A stretch of 64,000 bases of DNA from Paraburkholderia mimosarum LMG 23256 = NBRC 106338 (lineage in GTDB: Bacteria; Pseudomonadota; Gammaproteobacteria; Burkholderiales; Burkholderiaceae): NCBI RefSeq assembly GCF_000739815.1, contig NZ_BBJJ01000028.1:32846-96845 (forward strand), read 5' to 3'. The notes under the pieces were generated by a model. It was not told the origin of the DNA. It ran no database searches and saw only the letters and a program-made list of their open reading frames with translations. The position numbers and the translations under genes are program-made. How positions within the stretch are numbered: position 1 is the first letter of the stretch; the number at the start of each line of letters is the position of its first letter. Of this stretch, positions 44,053-52,427 are shown in pieces.

Positions 44053-45048
44053 TCAGGCGTCGATGCCGAGCTTGGCCAGCCGCGCACGCAATTGCTGGCG
44101 TGTTTCGTCGAGCACACTATGGCCGCTCGCCGGGAAGGCCAGCTCCGCGACCGGCAGCAGCGCCGTGGCCGCCTGCTCTTCCCAGTCGTGCACCCATTGG
44201 CTCAGCACCGCCTTGTTGTCTTCGGACTCGGCCGCCATGGTCTTGACGACCGCGTCGACCCAGCGGCTCGACTCGTCGTGCCATTCCGGCATGAAAGCGG
44301 TGAGCATCGCCACCGCGCTGCCGCCTGCGAGCGCTACGCGCTCGTCGACGTAACGCTCGTACACGAGCGGATACAGAAGTCCGTCGAGCGCCAGATTCTG
44401 TGCAACGAACAGTTCCACGGGATCCTTGAGCACCAGCGTGTCTTCCACGTAGCGACGCAGCGCCTGCCACGTGGGGTCCACCATCCAGGCTTCCTTCGCC
44501 TCGTCCAGGTGCTCAGGACCGGACATCGACAGCGCGAGACGGGTGAGGTATTGCGCGACGCCGAGGTTATCCATCGCGTGAAACATCGCGGGCGCCGTGA
44601 ACGCGGTGCCATAGCCGATCGCGCAAATTTGCGAGTTGTTCATGTTGGCGCCCCACGCGACATGGCGCAAAGGCACGAGCACGGCCAACGCATGGTTGAC
44701 GAGTTCATCGGACATGAGCCCGACCATGCCGCGCGATTCCACGAACTCGAAGTTCGCCTCCATCGTGTCCTGCTGGCGCGCACGCGTCATGGTCCACGAC
44801 GCGTAGTAGAACTGGCGCGGGTCCTTCAACGCGTACCAGTTCTGCATACGAACGGCGGTACGCCCGGTGTCGAACAGCTCATGCTCCGGATCCCACGTGG
44901 GCCGGTAGTGGAAGTTCGCGGAAGGCTGTGCGCCCATGATGCCTTCCTGATAGCGCGAGGCCGTCTTGTCTCCGCCTATGTATTGCGCCACGTGGGCATA
45001 CGTGTGCCGCAGCGGCTTGATATCCACTGTCTTCAGATCGATGGTCAC
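44053..45048 (-). CDS. dmpL: Phenol hydroxylase oxygenase beta subunit
   Basis: Protein of 331 residues, the ferritin-like partner of DmpN without metal ligands. Family features include PLRHTYAHVAQYIGGDKTASR, YQEGIMGAQPSANFHYRPTW and FYYASWTMTRARQQDTMEAN. Its start overlaps the dmpK stop by 4 bp. Confidence 0.95.
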   Translation of the reverse strand: MTIDLKTVDIKPLRHTYAHVAQYIGGDKTASRYQEGIMGAQPSANFHYRPTWDPEHELFDTGRTAVRMQNWYALKDPRQFYYASWTMTRARQQDTMEANFEFVESRGMVGLMSDELVNHALAVLVPLRHVAWGANMNNSQICAIGYGTAFTAPAMFHAMDNLGVAQYLTRLALSMSGPEHLDEAKEAWMVDPTWQALRRYVEDTLVLKDPVELFVAQNLALDGLLYPLVYERYVDERVALAGGSAVAMLTAFMPEWHDESSRWVDAVVKTMAAESEDNKAVLSQWVHDWEEQAATALLPVAELAFPASGHSVLDETRQQLRARLAKLGIDA

Positions 45049-45287
45049 TGCTTGCTCCTGCTGGTCATGGGTTCACCTTCCGCCGCGAGGCGCACGGCGT
45101 TCTGCGCGATGCAGAACTCCTCGAACGCGTCTCGCGGCAGCATCAGTTCGACGCAAAGCTCCGGAATGCCGACCGCGAACTCAAACTCGACGAACCCTCG
45201 CGGGTTGATGCCGGTGACCCTGACGAACTTGCGGGTCGTGTCGATCGAGTCGGTATCGGCTTGCGCGGATGCCGGTTGTTTCAGCAT
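45045..45287 (-). CDS. dmpK: Phenol hydroxylase assembly protein
   Basis: Protein of 80 residues (MLKQPASAQADTDSIDTTRK, then FVRVTGINPRGFVEFEFAVG). DmpK-type proteins help load iron into the oxygenase and are not part of the active complex. First gene of the operon, with a sigma-54 promoter about 20-30 bp upstream of its ATG at 45287 (GGAG nine bases before). Confidence 0.9.
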   Translation of the reverse strand: MLKQPASAQADTDSIDTTRKFVRVTGINPRGFVEFEFAVGIPELCVELMLPRDAFEEFCIAQNAVRLAAEGEPMTSRSKQ

Positions 45288-45318
45288 GGTGGGTGTCTCC
45301 TTCATGCCCGGACTTCAA

Positions 45319-45334
45319 TGCACCATCCATGCCA
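45319..45334 (-). promoter_or_regulatory. Sigma-54 promoter (-24/-12) for the phenol hydroxylase operon
   Basis: On the minus strand the bases read TGGCATGGATGGTGCA, matching TGGCACGNNNNTTGCA with correct spacing between GG and GC (mismatches at one base of each element). It is 32 bp upstream of the dmpK ATG, which gives a short leader. Confidence 0.75.
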
Positions 45335-45476
45335 CGAGGCGGCCCCTTCGTCGAGAATCTCGAGAATTAAGGGCAAACACTTAGGTCCGCCGCGTGGTTT
45401 TCAGCGAAAATCGAGGTAAACCCGAACCGTGAAACCGCCATTCATCGGCCATTAACACATTGATTTCCAGTCGGTT

Positions 45477-45525
45477 TTTATGATTTCATAAACGCATACG
45501 TCCGCATTTGATGAATTCATGAAAT
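45477..45525. promoter_or_regulatory. Paired palindromes, candidate DmpR-type upstream activating sites
   Basis: TTTATGATTTCATAAA (45477-45492, perfect 7-bp arms) and ATTTGATGAATTCATGAAAT (45506-45525, one mismatch pair) share the core ATGAWTTCAT. Their centres are 31 bp apart, about three helical turns, as is usual for paired XylR/DmpR sites. They sit about 150 bp upstream of the dmpK -24 element and just before the activator gene itself. Confidence 0.65.
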
Positions 45526-45582
45526 CGTCACCCTCGCCCGCGCTCCAGGAGCGGGAAAGCGGAAAATCTCGACGGAGGAGAC

Positions 45583-47304
45583 ATGACGGCACCCCAACCC
45601 GCCCCCCGATCCAGCTCACAGCCCGCGTCCTTCCCCGCGGACGCCGACCTTCGGCGCCTGATTCATTTTTCAACCAGCGACGGACGCATCTGGCTGGCCG
45701 ATCAACGCATGGTGCTGATTCACGCAGCCGCGCTTGGCGCGTTGCGCAAGGAGATGATGGAAAGCGTGGGCCCGGTACAGACCCGCCGTTATTTCATGCG
45801 GGCCGGCTTCGCCGCGGGCGAGCGCGACGCGGCGCTCGCCCGCGAGATCAGGAGTGGCGCATCGCTTTACGACATGTTCGCCGTGGGCCCCCAACTCCAC
45901 ATGCTCGAAGGCGCGGTGCAAGTCAAGCCGATACGCTTCGACGCGAACCCACAAACCGGGTATTTTTCCGGCGAGTATCAGTGGGAGCATTCATGGGAGG
46001 CCGAGGTCCACACGCGCAACTTCGGACTCCAGACAGAGCCCGTCTGCTGGATGCTCATTGGCTACGCTTCCGGCTATACGAGCGCCTTCATGGGGCGCAC
46101 CATCCTGTTCAAGGAAACCGCGTGTGTCGGCAAGGGCGATACGCACTGCCGCATCGTCGGCAAACCGCTCGACGAATGGCCCGATGCGGATGAGCTCGCC
46201 GCCTGGTTCAAGTCCGAGTCGCTGATCAGCACGCTCCAGAACCTGCAAACTGAAGTCGAATCGCTGCGACTCGAAATCGCACCGGAAGCGAACCGCACGA
46301 AGTTGATAGGCCAGTCCGAGGCGTTTCGTTCTGCCTATGAACTGCTCCAGTTGGCGGCGCCCACCAAAGTGACCGTGCTGCTCACAGGCGAAACCGGCGT
46401 GGGCAAGGAACGCTTCGCGCAGGCGCTGCACGCATTGAGCCCACGCGCCAACAGGCCTTTCGTAGCCGTCAACTGCGCTGCGATTCCCCATGCGCTGATC
46501 GAATCGGAGCTGTTTGGCGCTGAGAAAGGCGCCTACACGGGCTCACAAGCTGCGCGCCCTGGCCGCTTCGAGCGCGCCGAGGGAGGGACGCTCTTTCTCG
46601 ACGAGGTGGGCGAACTGCCCATGGAAGTGCAGGCCAAACTGCTGCGTGTGATCCAGGAAGGCGAGGTCGAGCGCCTCGGTTCAACCCAGAGCCGCAAGGT
46701 CGATGTGCGCCTCGTGACCGCCACGAACCAGGACCTGAGCTGTGCGGTGCGGGAAGGACGCTTTCGCGCCGATCTCTATTACCGGATCAACGTCTACCCC
46801 GTGGTCATTCCGCCGCTGCGTGAACGGCAATGCGACATCGAACCGCTGGCGCAGGCCATGCTCGAGCGATTTGCGCGGCTGCACGGCAAGGCAGTACCCA
46901 CGCTGACCGATCACGCCTGCGAAGCGTTGCGCCGCTATGCGTGGCCGGGCAACGTGCGCGAGCTCGAAAATCTGGTCGAACGAGCGGTCATCCTCTCGCG
47001 ACCGAATCGGGAGATCGAAGCAAGGGATCTCTTTCCCGGTATCGAATTTCCGGCCGGCGCGTCGGTCGACCAGCGCGGCCAGCTTGCGGACAGCAACGCG
47101 ACGCAGATAGACTGCCAGGCGCTGCTCGATCAGTTGCGAAACTGCGCCGGCGGACTGGAAGGCCTCGAACGCGCACTACTGCGCGAGGCCGTGGACAAGG
47201 CCAAAGGCAATTTGTCCGCCGCGGCGCGCATGCTCGGCCTGACACGCCCGCAGCTCAGCTATCGTCTCAGCCGCGATCAGGACAAGGAGGGGCAGCAGCC
47301 ATGA
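45583..47304 (+). CDS. dmpR: Sigma-54-dependent phenol-responsive activator, DmpR/PoxR/AphR type
   Basis: Protein of 573 residues. The sensor domain (RRLIHFSTSDGRIWLADQRM) holds the MopR-type zinc site: Cys in VCWMLIGY, Glu 23 residues later (KETAC), then Cys +3 and Cys +11. The AAA+ domain has Walker A GETGVGKE and GGTLFLDEVG. The sigma-54 contact loop is GAYTGS instead of GAFTGA. A Fis-like HTH ends it (LSAAARMLGLTRPQLSYRLSR). It is divergent from dmpK and probably activates that promoter when phenols bind the sensor. It overlaps a GntR gene by 4 bp. Confidence 0.93.
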   Translation: MTAPQPAPRSSSQPASFPADADLRRLIHFSTSDGRIWLADQRMVLIHAAALGALRKEMMESVGPVQTRRYFMRAGFAAGERDAALAREIRSGASLYDMFAVGPQLHMLEGAVQVKPIRFDANPQTGYFSGEYQWEHSWEAEVHTRNFGLQTEPVCWMLIGYASGYTSAFMGRTILFKETACVGKGDTHCRIVGKPLDEWPDADELAAWFKSESLISTLQNLQTEVESLRLEIAPEANRTKLIGQSEAFRSAYELLQLAAPTKVTVLLTGETGVGKERFAQALHALSPRANRPFVAVNCAAIPHALIESELFGAEKGAYTGSQAARPGRFERAEGGTLFLDEVGELPMEVQAKLLRVIQEGEVERLGSTQSRKVDVRLVTATNQDLSCAVREGRFRADLYYRINVYPVVIPPLRERQCDIEPLAQAMLERFARLHGKAVPTLTDHACEALRRYAWPGNVRELENLVERAVILSRPNREIEARDLFPGIEFPAGASVDQRGQLADSNATQIDCQALLDQLRNCAGGLEGLERALLREAVDKAKGNLSAAARMLGLTRPQLSYRLSRDQDKEGQQP

Positions 47305-48080
47305 ACAGAACTCATCCGGCCCACCCGCTCAGCGCAGCCTTCGCAAACGATACGCCGCTGCCCGCACCGGCGTTCCCTACTGCCGAGTCGCTTCACGGCG
47401 AAGAATCGAATGGGCTGTCTGCCCGCACGCTCGGCGAGCAGGCTTACCATCAACTGCGCCAGCACATCATCGAAGGTCGTTACCCGCCGGGGACGAAGCT
47501 GCGCGTCGAGCATCTGAGAGACGTTTACAACGTGGGCGCGGGCACGCTGCGCGAGGCGCTCACGAGGCTCGTGAGCGACGCGCTGGTGGTGGCCGAAGGC
47601 CAACGCGGATTCCGCGTCACGCCCATGTCGCTGGCCGACCTCGAAGACGTCACGCGCCTGCGCATTCATATCGAGGTGGACGCGTTGCGCGAGTCTGTGC
47701 GGCGTGGCGACCACGCATGGGAGCAACGCGTGCGCCAAAGCTTCGAGATGCTTTCCACGTTCGAACAACCCGTCTCGGTCGAGAACCGGTCTGCCTGGGA
47801 AGTGCATAACCGCCGCTTTCACGAAGAGCTGATTTCCGCGGCTGCCTCGCCGTGGACGTATCTGGTCCTGCGAATTCTCTCGCAGCATGGCGAGCGCTAT
47901 CGCCGGGTATGCATCGGTCTCGTCGACATGCATCGCGACGTGCACGAGGAGCATCTGCGCATTTTCGAGGCCGCCATGCAGCGCGCCGACGCACGCGCGG
48001 CGCTTGCGCTGGAGGACCACATCGGCACGACGCTGACGATCGTGCGGCGGGCTCCGGCGGGCACGCTGCCCTTTGCGTGA
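47301..48080 (+). CDS. GntR family (FCD) transcriptional regulator, AphS/PhcS-like
   Basis: Protein of 259 residues. The GntR winged HTH is GEQAYHQLRQHIIEGRYPPG, then LRVEHLRDVYNVGAGTLREAL, followed by an FCD effector domain (DVTRLRIHIEVDALRESVRR, NRRFHEELISAAAS, EEHLRIFEAAMQRD-like). Its ATG overlaps the stop of the DmpR-like gene as ATGA, so the two are coexpressed. GntR proteins with this partnership (AphS in Comamonas testosteroni TA441, PhcS in R5) repress phenol catabolism, which suggests the same silencing role here (inference). Confidence 0.85.
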   Translation: MNRTHPAHPLSAAFANDTPLPAPAFPTAESLHGEESNGLSARTLGEQAYHQLRQHIIEGRYPPGTKLRVEHLRDVYNVGAGTLREALTRLVSDALVVAEGQRGFRVTPMSLADLEDVTRLRIHIEVDALRESVRRGDHAWEQRVRQSFEMLSTFEQPVSVENRSAWEVHNRRFHEELISAAASPWTYLVLRILSQHGERYRRVCIGLVDMHRDVHEEHLRIFEAAMQRADARAALALEDHIGTTLTIVRRAPAGTLPFA

Positions 48081-48523
48081 ACGCGCGACCGGCTGCGCAT
48101 GCGCGGCAAGCGATTTTGTTCCCGTTCTGCAAGTAATTTGTTCCCAACGGCCGAATCACCCGGAAAGCCGCCTGCCATTGAATGCGCGCAAATCGGCCAT
48201 ACCTGACCTTCAGGTATCGCATCCGTCAGGCGGCAACGAGTCGCTTTGCCGGCGTTCATAGTTCGGCAGCAGCCCCTCAAACCTTGCGGCATCAACAACT
48301 GCTTCGGACCATGTACCGCCGCTCAGTTCGTCATGACGCCGACGACCACTACCAGTGCCTTTCGGATTTTGACGCGTTGTCGCCATCCCTCGATGCATCA
48401 CGTCAGCCGACGCCTTGTAAGCGCGAAACTGCGATTTCGTTAGAATTCGGCGCTCGCAACCCGTGCGTTGCAGCAAGTCATCACGATGGAAACGTCATAG
48501 CCGAAGTCCGCAGCGCAGCATGC
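48081..48523. other. Intergenic stretch at the edge of the catabolic island
   Basis: About 443 bp between the GntR gene and a convergent hypothetical gene. No gene, terminator or repeat was recognised. It probably marks the right end of the catabolic island. Confidence 0.4.
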
Positions 48524-49195
48524 TCACTCCTGACCCACTCGTACCTGATGCCGAAATATTTTCGACAGGTCTCCAGTTGAGAGCCCCCAACTTTCACAAC
48601 GGGGCTGCGTCATCTCCGCTTGGACAAAGTCGAGCAACTTCGTCTCCGATATCGCCTCGACAAGAATGACCCATTCATCTGTAGACCGATTTCGGCTCTG
48701 ACGACTCTCCTCGGTGTCGAGTGACGATGAACCCTTGTCAGGAATCGCGAACGCAATGCTTACGATTCCCGGATGGGAAATGCCCTCGTCCATAACCCAA
48801 AGTTCGATCTCTCGCTTCACGCGCTCAGGGTTCGGCGGCATCAGCTGCATCATCATCACGCATGCACCCTCTGCTTGACCGTTACGCGCGATGACCTGAT
48901 AAGCGGAACGGTGTCCGTTCTGAAAGGTCGGCAGCGTCGCTCGGGTCCAGGGTGTTGGATCATTGAGTCGTTCGATGTAGTCCGGCTGCGTGAGAATCGC
49001 CAGACTCGTCACGTCGTACAAGATAAGGTAGCGCGGCTCAGCGGCTTCCCGTGCGAAGCGTCTTCCACGTAGAAAACCCTGAACGTCGAGTCGCTCTGGC
49101 AGATGCTCGCGTGTATGCCACACGACAAAGTTTTCGATATCCGTTTCCTGCATGTCGAGCGTCGCGCACGGGATGGCGTGTCCGAACGAGCTCAT
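48524..49195 (-). CDS. Hypothetical protein, dimeric alpha/beta-barrel-like
   Basis: Protein of 223 residues beginning MSSFGHAIPCATLDMQETDI, with WHTREHLPERLDVQGFLRGR followed by YLILYDVTS. This pattern is common in the EthD/DUF4286-like dimeric barrel proteins, here possibly as two tandem domains (the second near ...EEWVILVEAISETKLL). Such proteins often accompany oxidative degradation genes, and a P450 remnant lies 21 bp downstream on the same strand. No catalytic residues can be named. Confidence 0.65.
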   Translation of the reverse strand: MSSFGHAIPCATLDMQETDIENFVVWHTREHLPERLDVQGFLRGRRFAREAAEPRYLILYDVTSLAILTQPDYIERLNDPTPWTRATLPTFQNGHRSAYQVIARNGQAEGACVMMMQLMPPNPERVKREIELWVMDEGISHPGIVSIAFAIPDKGSSSLDTEESRQSRNRSTDEWVILVEAISETKLLDFVQAEMTQPRCESWGLSTGDLSKIFRHQVRVGQE

Positions 49196-49216
49196 GCTTT
49201 CTTCCTCATAGTTCGA

Positions 49217-50130
49217 TCACCACGCTACGGGAAGCGTCTCGACACCGAACACATTGCCATTGCATTTGAACTCGAGCTGTTCGAAGGGCGCAGCAAGCCA
49301 TAGCGAAGGCAGTCGCTTGAACAGCGTCTCGAAGACTACCTGAAGTTCAAGGCGCGCGAGCGGTTGCCCCAGGCATTGATGCACTCCGAATGAAAACGCC
49401 ACATGTGACGCGTGTTTCGTATCACGGCGGATATCGAACCGTTCGGGTTCCGGGAACGCCTCCGGATCATGATTTGCCGCCTGAACCGGCGCGAACACGC
49501 CCTCGCCTTTGCGGATCAACTGACCGGCAATCATCACGTCGGCAGTCGCCACGCGGGCGGAGTTCATGTGCGTGATCGAATGGAAGCGCAGCATTTCCTC
49601 CACTGCGCCGCGCGCCAGTGACGGCTCGGCGATAAGCGCGGCCTTTTGTTGCGGATCTTGCAGCAGACTCAGCAAGCCAAGTCCAATCTGATTGGCAGTC
49701 GTCTCATGACCAGCAAGATAGAGCAACACCAGGTGCGCCGGCCGATCTCATTCGGGATGTGGCGCTACCGCTACCGTCTGTCGTTATTTCCATCATGCTT
49801 GGTGTTCCGTATGAGGATCATGCGCGTCTGCAACTGTTGAGCAGCAACCGCATGAGGCTAGACATCGGTCCGGCGCTTCTCGCGCAATCGGCTCAAGAGA
49901 TGGGAGCAGTACATAGACCGGCTGCTGCGCGAGAAGGAGCAGGAACCGGGTGACGGAGAGGATCTATTGAGCCGTCTTGCACTGGAGTGGATTAACCCGG
50001 GCAAGCCATTTGCGATCATCTGATCGAGCAATGTATCGAACGTGGTCTGCACGAACGGTCGCAGTTCATCGATACGTTTCATCATGAATTCTTTCGTCAG
50101 CGTCCGCCGATATTGGCCATAAAGCCGCAT
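49217..50130 (-). pseudogene. Scrambled cytochrome P450 pseudogene with an inverted internal segment
   Basis: Three P450 pieces lie in the order expected for one gene, but the middle piece is on the opposite strand. Minus strand 50130 to about 50005 gives helix-C/D type sequence (YRRTLTKEFMMKRIDELRP, then LLDQMIANG). Plus strand about 49732-50004 gives the next part (ADLIRDVALPLPSVVISIML, GVPYEDH, then EQYIDRLLREKEQEPGD). Minus strand 49729-49217 gives the I-helix AGHETT, the ExxR in EEMLRFHS, and the heme-binding FSFGVHQCLGQPLAR. The N-terminal about 70-80 residues and roughly 12 residues before the I-helix are missing, and a 1-base shift lies near 49905. It was formerly a bacterial class-I P450 (CYP105/107-like). 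Confidence 0.8.
49732..50004 (+). pseudogene. Inverted segment of the P450 pseudogene
   Basis: About 273 bp, read on the plus strand in a frame continuing ADLIRDVALPLPSVVIS... to NRMRLD, then shifting frame by one base into RWEQYIDRLLREKEQ...LLSRLALEW. If the segment is inverted back, MIANG on the minus strand joins APADLIRDV, which is the normal P450 connection. No long inverted repeat at the breakpoints was noticed. Confidence 0.7.
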
Positions 50131-50288
50131 GCAGCCACGACGTTCGTTGCCCCGGTCCGTTAATTCGTTCGGTTACGCATTCCGGTTACAGCCGGAAGGA
50201 ATTTTTTCGCAGGAGAGCACTTGCAGCAGATCTGCCGAGCGTCCTGCACCGACTCCCCTCGAAGCTTCACGCAAAAAATTCGATCGGT

Positions 50289-50314
50289 GTAACCGGCGTT
50301 CGAAATCACGCGAA
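50289..50314 (+). promoter_or_regulatory. SigF-type ECF promoter for the bufferin operon
   Basis: GTAACC at 50289-50294, a 16-bp spacer, then CGAA at 50311-50314. This equals the GTAACC-N16-CGAA element described for the SigF regulon of Caulobacter, which controls bufferin genes there. It lies about 55 bp upstream of the bufA-like ATG. Confidence 0.7.
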
Positions 50315-50368
50315 TTAGCTGGTGTATCCGCGACGGATACCTCTCATCTCAATCACTGGAGAAAGTCC

Positions 50369-50680
50369 ATGTCCGCAAAGACCACTGTTAGTACCGCCCT
50401 GCTCGCAGGCGCCGTTGCAAGCCTGCTGGCTTCAGTCGCTCATGCCGCGCCGCTCACGAAGGAAGAAATGAGCGCCGCCCTCGCCGCTCACAAGGAAAAA
50501 TGCTTCGGCGTGGCGCTGAAGGGGCAAAACGATTGTGCCGCTGGTCCTGGCACGACCTGTCAGGGCACGTCGACGATGGACTTCCAGGGCAACTCGTGGA
50601 AGTTCGTCCAGGGCGGTACCTGCGCGAGCATCGTCGTGCCTGGCGGCGGCCACGGCTCGCTCACGCCGATCAAGTCCTGA
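50369..50680 (+). CDS. bufA1: Bufferin precursor (BufA1, DUF2282), metal-stress peptide
   Basis: Protein of 103 residues with a Sec signal peptide (TALLAGAVASLLASVAHA) and four conserved cysteines in the mature peptide (KEKCFGVALKGQNDCAAGPG, then GTTCQGTSTMDF, GGTCASIVVPGGG). This is the DUF2282/BufA1 pattern. Bufferins are RiPP copper-binding peptides whose cysteines are modified by a MNIO enzyme with its partner and then act in the periplasm. The next two genes encode exactly that pair. RBS GGAGAAAG. Confidence 0.92.
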   Translation: MSAKTTVSTALLAGAVASLLASVAHAAPLTKEEMSAALAAHKEKCFGVALKGQNDCAAGPGTTCQGTSTMDFQGNSWKFVQGGTCASIVVPGGGHGSLTPIKS

Positions 50681-50711
50681 TCGCTTCAACGAGGAAAGAG
50701 AGGGGACGGCT

Positions 50712-51653
50712 ATGAACACTTCCATCCGACCAACGCCGATGCCCGGCCGTCCCCTCCGCACGGCGCCCAGCGCGGCCGGGCTCGCGGGCACGAGCTTCAA
50801 GCATGAGCATCTTGCGGCGATTCTCGAACACGGCCTGCCGGACGGCTTCTTCGAGGTACACGCCGAGAACTATATGGGCGCCGGCGGCCCGCCGCACCGC
50901 GCATTGAGCGCTATCCGCGAGCGCTATCAGGTCTCCCTGCACGGCGTATGCATGTCGATCGGCGGACCGAACAGGCTCGACGCCGACCACCTCGCGCGCT
51001 TTGGCGAACTGGTCGCGCGCTACGAACCAGCGCTCGTTTCAGAACATCTCGCTTGGTCCTCGCACGGTGGTACGTTCTTTAACGATCTGCTGCCACTGCC
51101 TTACACGAAGGCGACACTCGACAAAGTCTGCGAACACATCGATCAGGTGCAGGAAGCCATTGGACGTCCGATGCTGCTCGAGAATCCGTCGACGTACGTA
51201 GCGTTCGCGTCGTCGACGATGAGCGAAACGGAGTTCATCCGTGCGGTCGCGCAGCGCACGGGCTGCGGGCTGCTGCTCGACATCAACAACGTTTTCGTTT
51301 CGGCGACCAATCACGGTTTTGCGGCAAGCGCTTATCTCGCGGATTTCCCTCTCGAATACGTCGGCGAGATTCACCTGGCCGGCCACAGCGAGCAATACGA
51401 TGACGAGCACGCGCCGCTACTCATCGACAGCCACGACCGCACCGTCGCCGATCCGGTATGGGCGCTCTATCGCGAGGGAATCGCGCACACCGGGCCGATG
51501 CCGACGCTGATCGAATGGGACAGCCAGTTGCCTTCGTGGCCCGAATTGCGCGCACAGGCGCTGAAGGCCTGGCGAATTAGCGCCGAATTCGCGGCATTCT
51601 ATCATTCGGAGTCCAACGTATATTACCCGGAGTGCACCGACCATGATGCTTGA
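50712..51653 (+). CDS. bufB: Multinuclear non-heme iron oxygenase (MNIO, BufB, DUF692)
   Basis: Protein of 313 residues of the DUF692 TIM-barrel family. The conserved acids and histidines that bind two or three irons are visible (FFEVHAENYMG, SLHGVCMSIGG, SEHLAWSSHGG, LLENPSTYVAF, LLLDINNVFVSATNH, GEIHLAGHSE, DSHDRTV, IEWDSQLPS). It converts cysteines of the bufferin to thiooxazole-type groups with help from BufC. It overlaps bufC by 11 bp and lies 31 bp after bufA. Confidence 0.93.
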   Translation: MNTSIRPTPMPGRPLRTAPSAAGLAGTSFKHEHLAAILEHGLPDGFFEVHAENYMGAGGPPHRALSAIRERYQVSLHGVCMSIGGPNRLDADHLARFGELVARYEPALVSEHLAWSSHGGTFFNDLLPLPYTKATLDKVCEHIDQVQEAIGRPMLLENPSTYVAFASSTMSETEFIRAVAQRTGCGLLLDINNVFVSATNHGFAASAYLADFPLEYVGEIHLAGHSEQYDDEHAPLLIDSHDRTVADPVWALYREGIAHTGPMPTLIEWDSQLPSWPELRAQALKAWRISAEFAAFYHSESNVYYPECTDHDA

Positions 51654-52422
51654 GCAATACACGAGCGACTACGCAACGGCCTTTTCGCCGGGACTGACGA
51701 ACCCCGAACTTGCCACGCCGCAAGACGTCGTCGCCGCGTCCGGCAAGGGCGTCGTCAAGCGCTACAACGTCTATCGCAACAACGTCACGGTTAGCCTCAT
51801 CGATGCGCTGGCTGCGATCTACCCCGCCGTGCAGCGCATCACGGGAGTCGATTTTTTCCGCGCGATGGCACGCTTTCACGTGCGCGCCACGCCGCCGGCT
51901 TCACCGCTGCTCTTCGAATATGGACGCGATTTTCCGTCGTTCATCGAGAGCTACGAGTACGCGCGCGACATGCCGTGGCTTGCCGATACGGCACGCATCG
52001 AGCGCGCGTGGCTCGACGCTTATCACGCAGAGGACGCCGCCCCGCTCGCGGCCGAAGCATTCGCGAACATCGATCCAGGTTCGCTCGCGCACGTGTGCTT
52101 TGTCCCACATCCGGCCACACGCATTGTGCGCTCGCGCTACCCGGCGGTCGCGATCTTCGCGCTGAACCGGGGAGTCGGCCCCGTCACCCCGCTGCATTCG
52201 AGCGACGCAGAAGACGCACTCGTCACACGGCCCGAATACGACGTAATTGTCTCGCGCCTGCCCGCGGGCGGCGCAGCGTTTCTCCTTGCGCTCATCGAAG
52301 GCCTGCCGCTAGGCGCCGCTGCACAGGCGGGCTTCCAGGAGAGCGACACCTTCGACTTACCGGCCAGCCTGGCCGCGATGATTTCGGCCGGCGTGTTCGC
52401 CGCCGTTCAACCGGGAGCGTAA
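51643..52422 (+). CDS. bufC: Bufferin-modification partner protein (BufC, DUF2063)
   Basis: Protein of 259 residues with the DUF2063 N-terminal DNA-binding-like fold (VKRYNVYRNNVTVSLIDALA, then YPAVQRITGVDFF, FHVRATPPASPLLFEYG) and a C-terminal recognition part. It escorts the precursor peptide to the MNIO enzyme. Start at 51643 (MMLEQY), overlapping bufB. The order A, B, C, D matches known bufferin operons. Confidence 0.92.
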   Translation: MMLEQYTSDYATAFSPGLTNPELATPQDVVAASGKGVVKRYNVYRNNVTVSLIDALAAIYPAVQRITGVDFFRAMARFHVRATPPASPLLFEYGRDFPSFIESYEYARDMPWLADTARIERAWLDAYHAEDAAPLAAEAFANIDPGSLAHVCFVPHPATRIVRSRYPAVAIFALNRGVGPVTPLHSSDAEDALVTRPEYDVIVSRLPAGGAAFLLALIEGLPLGAAAQAGFQESDTFDLPASLAAMISAGVFAAVQPGA

Positions 52423-52427
52423 ACATC

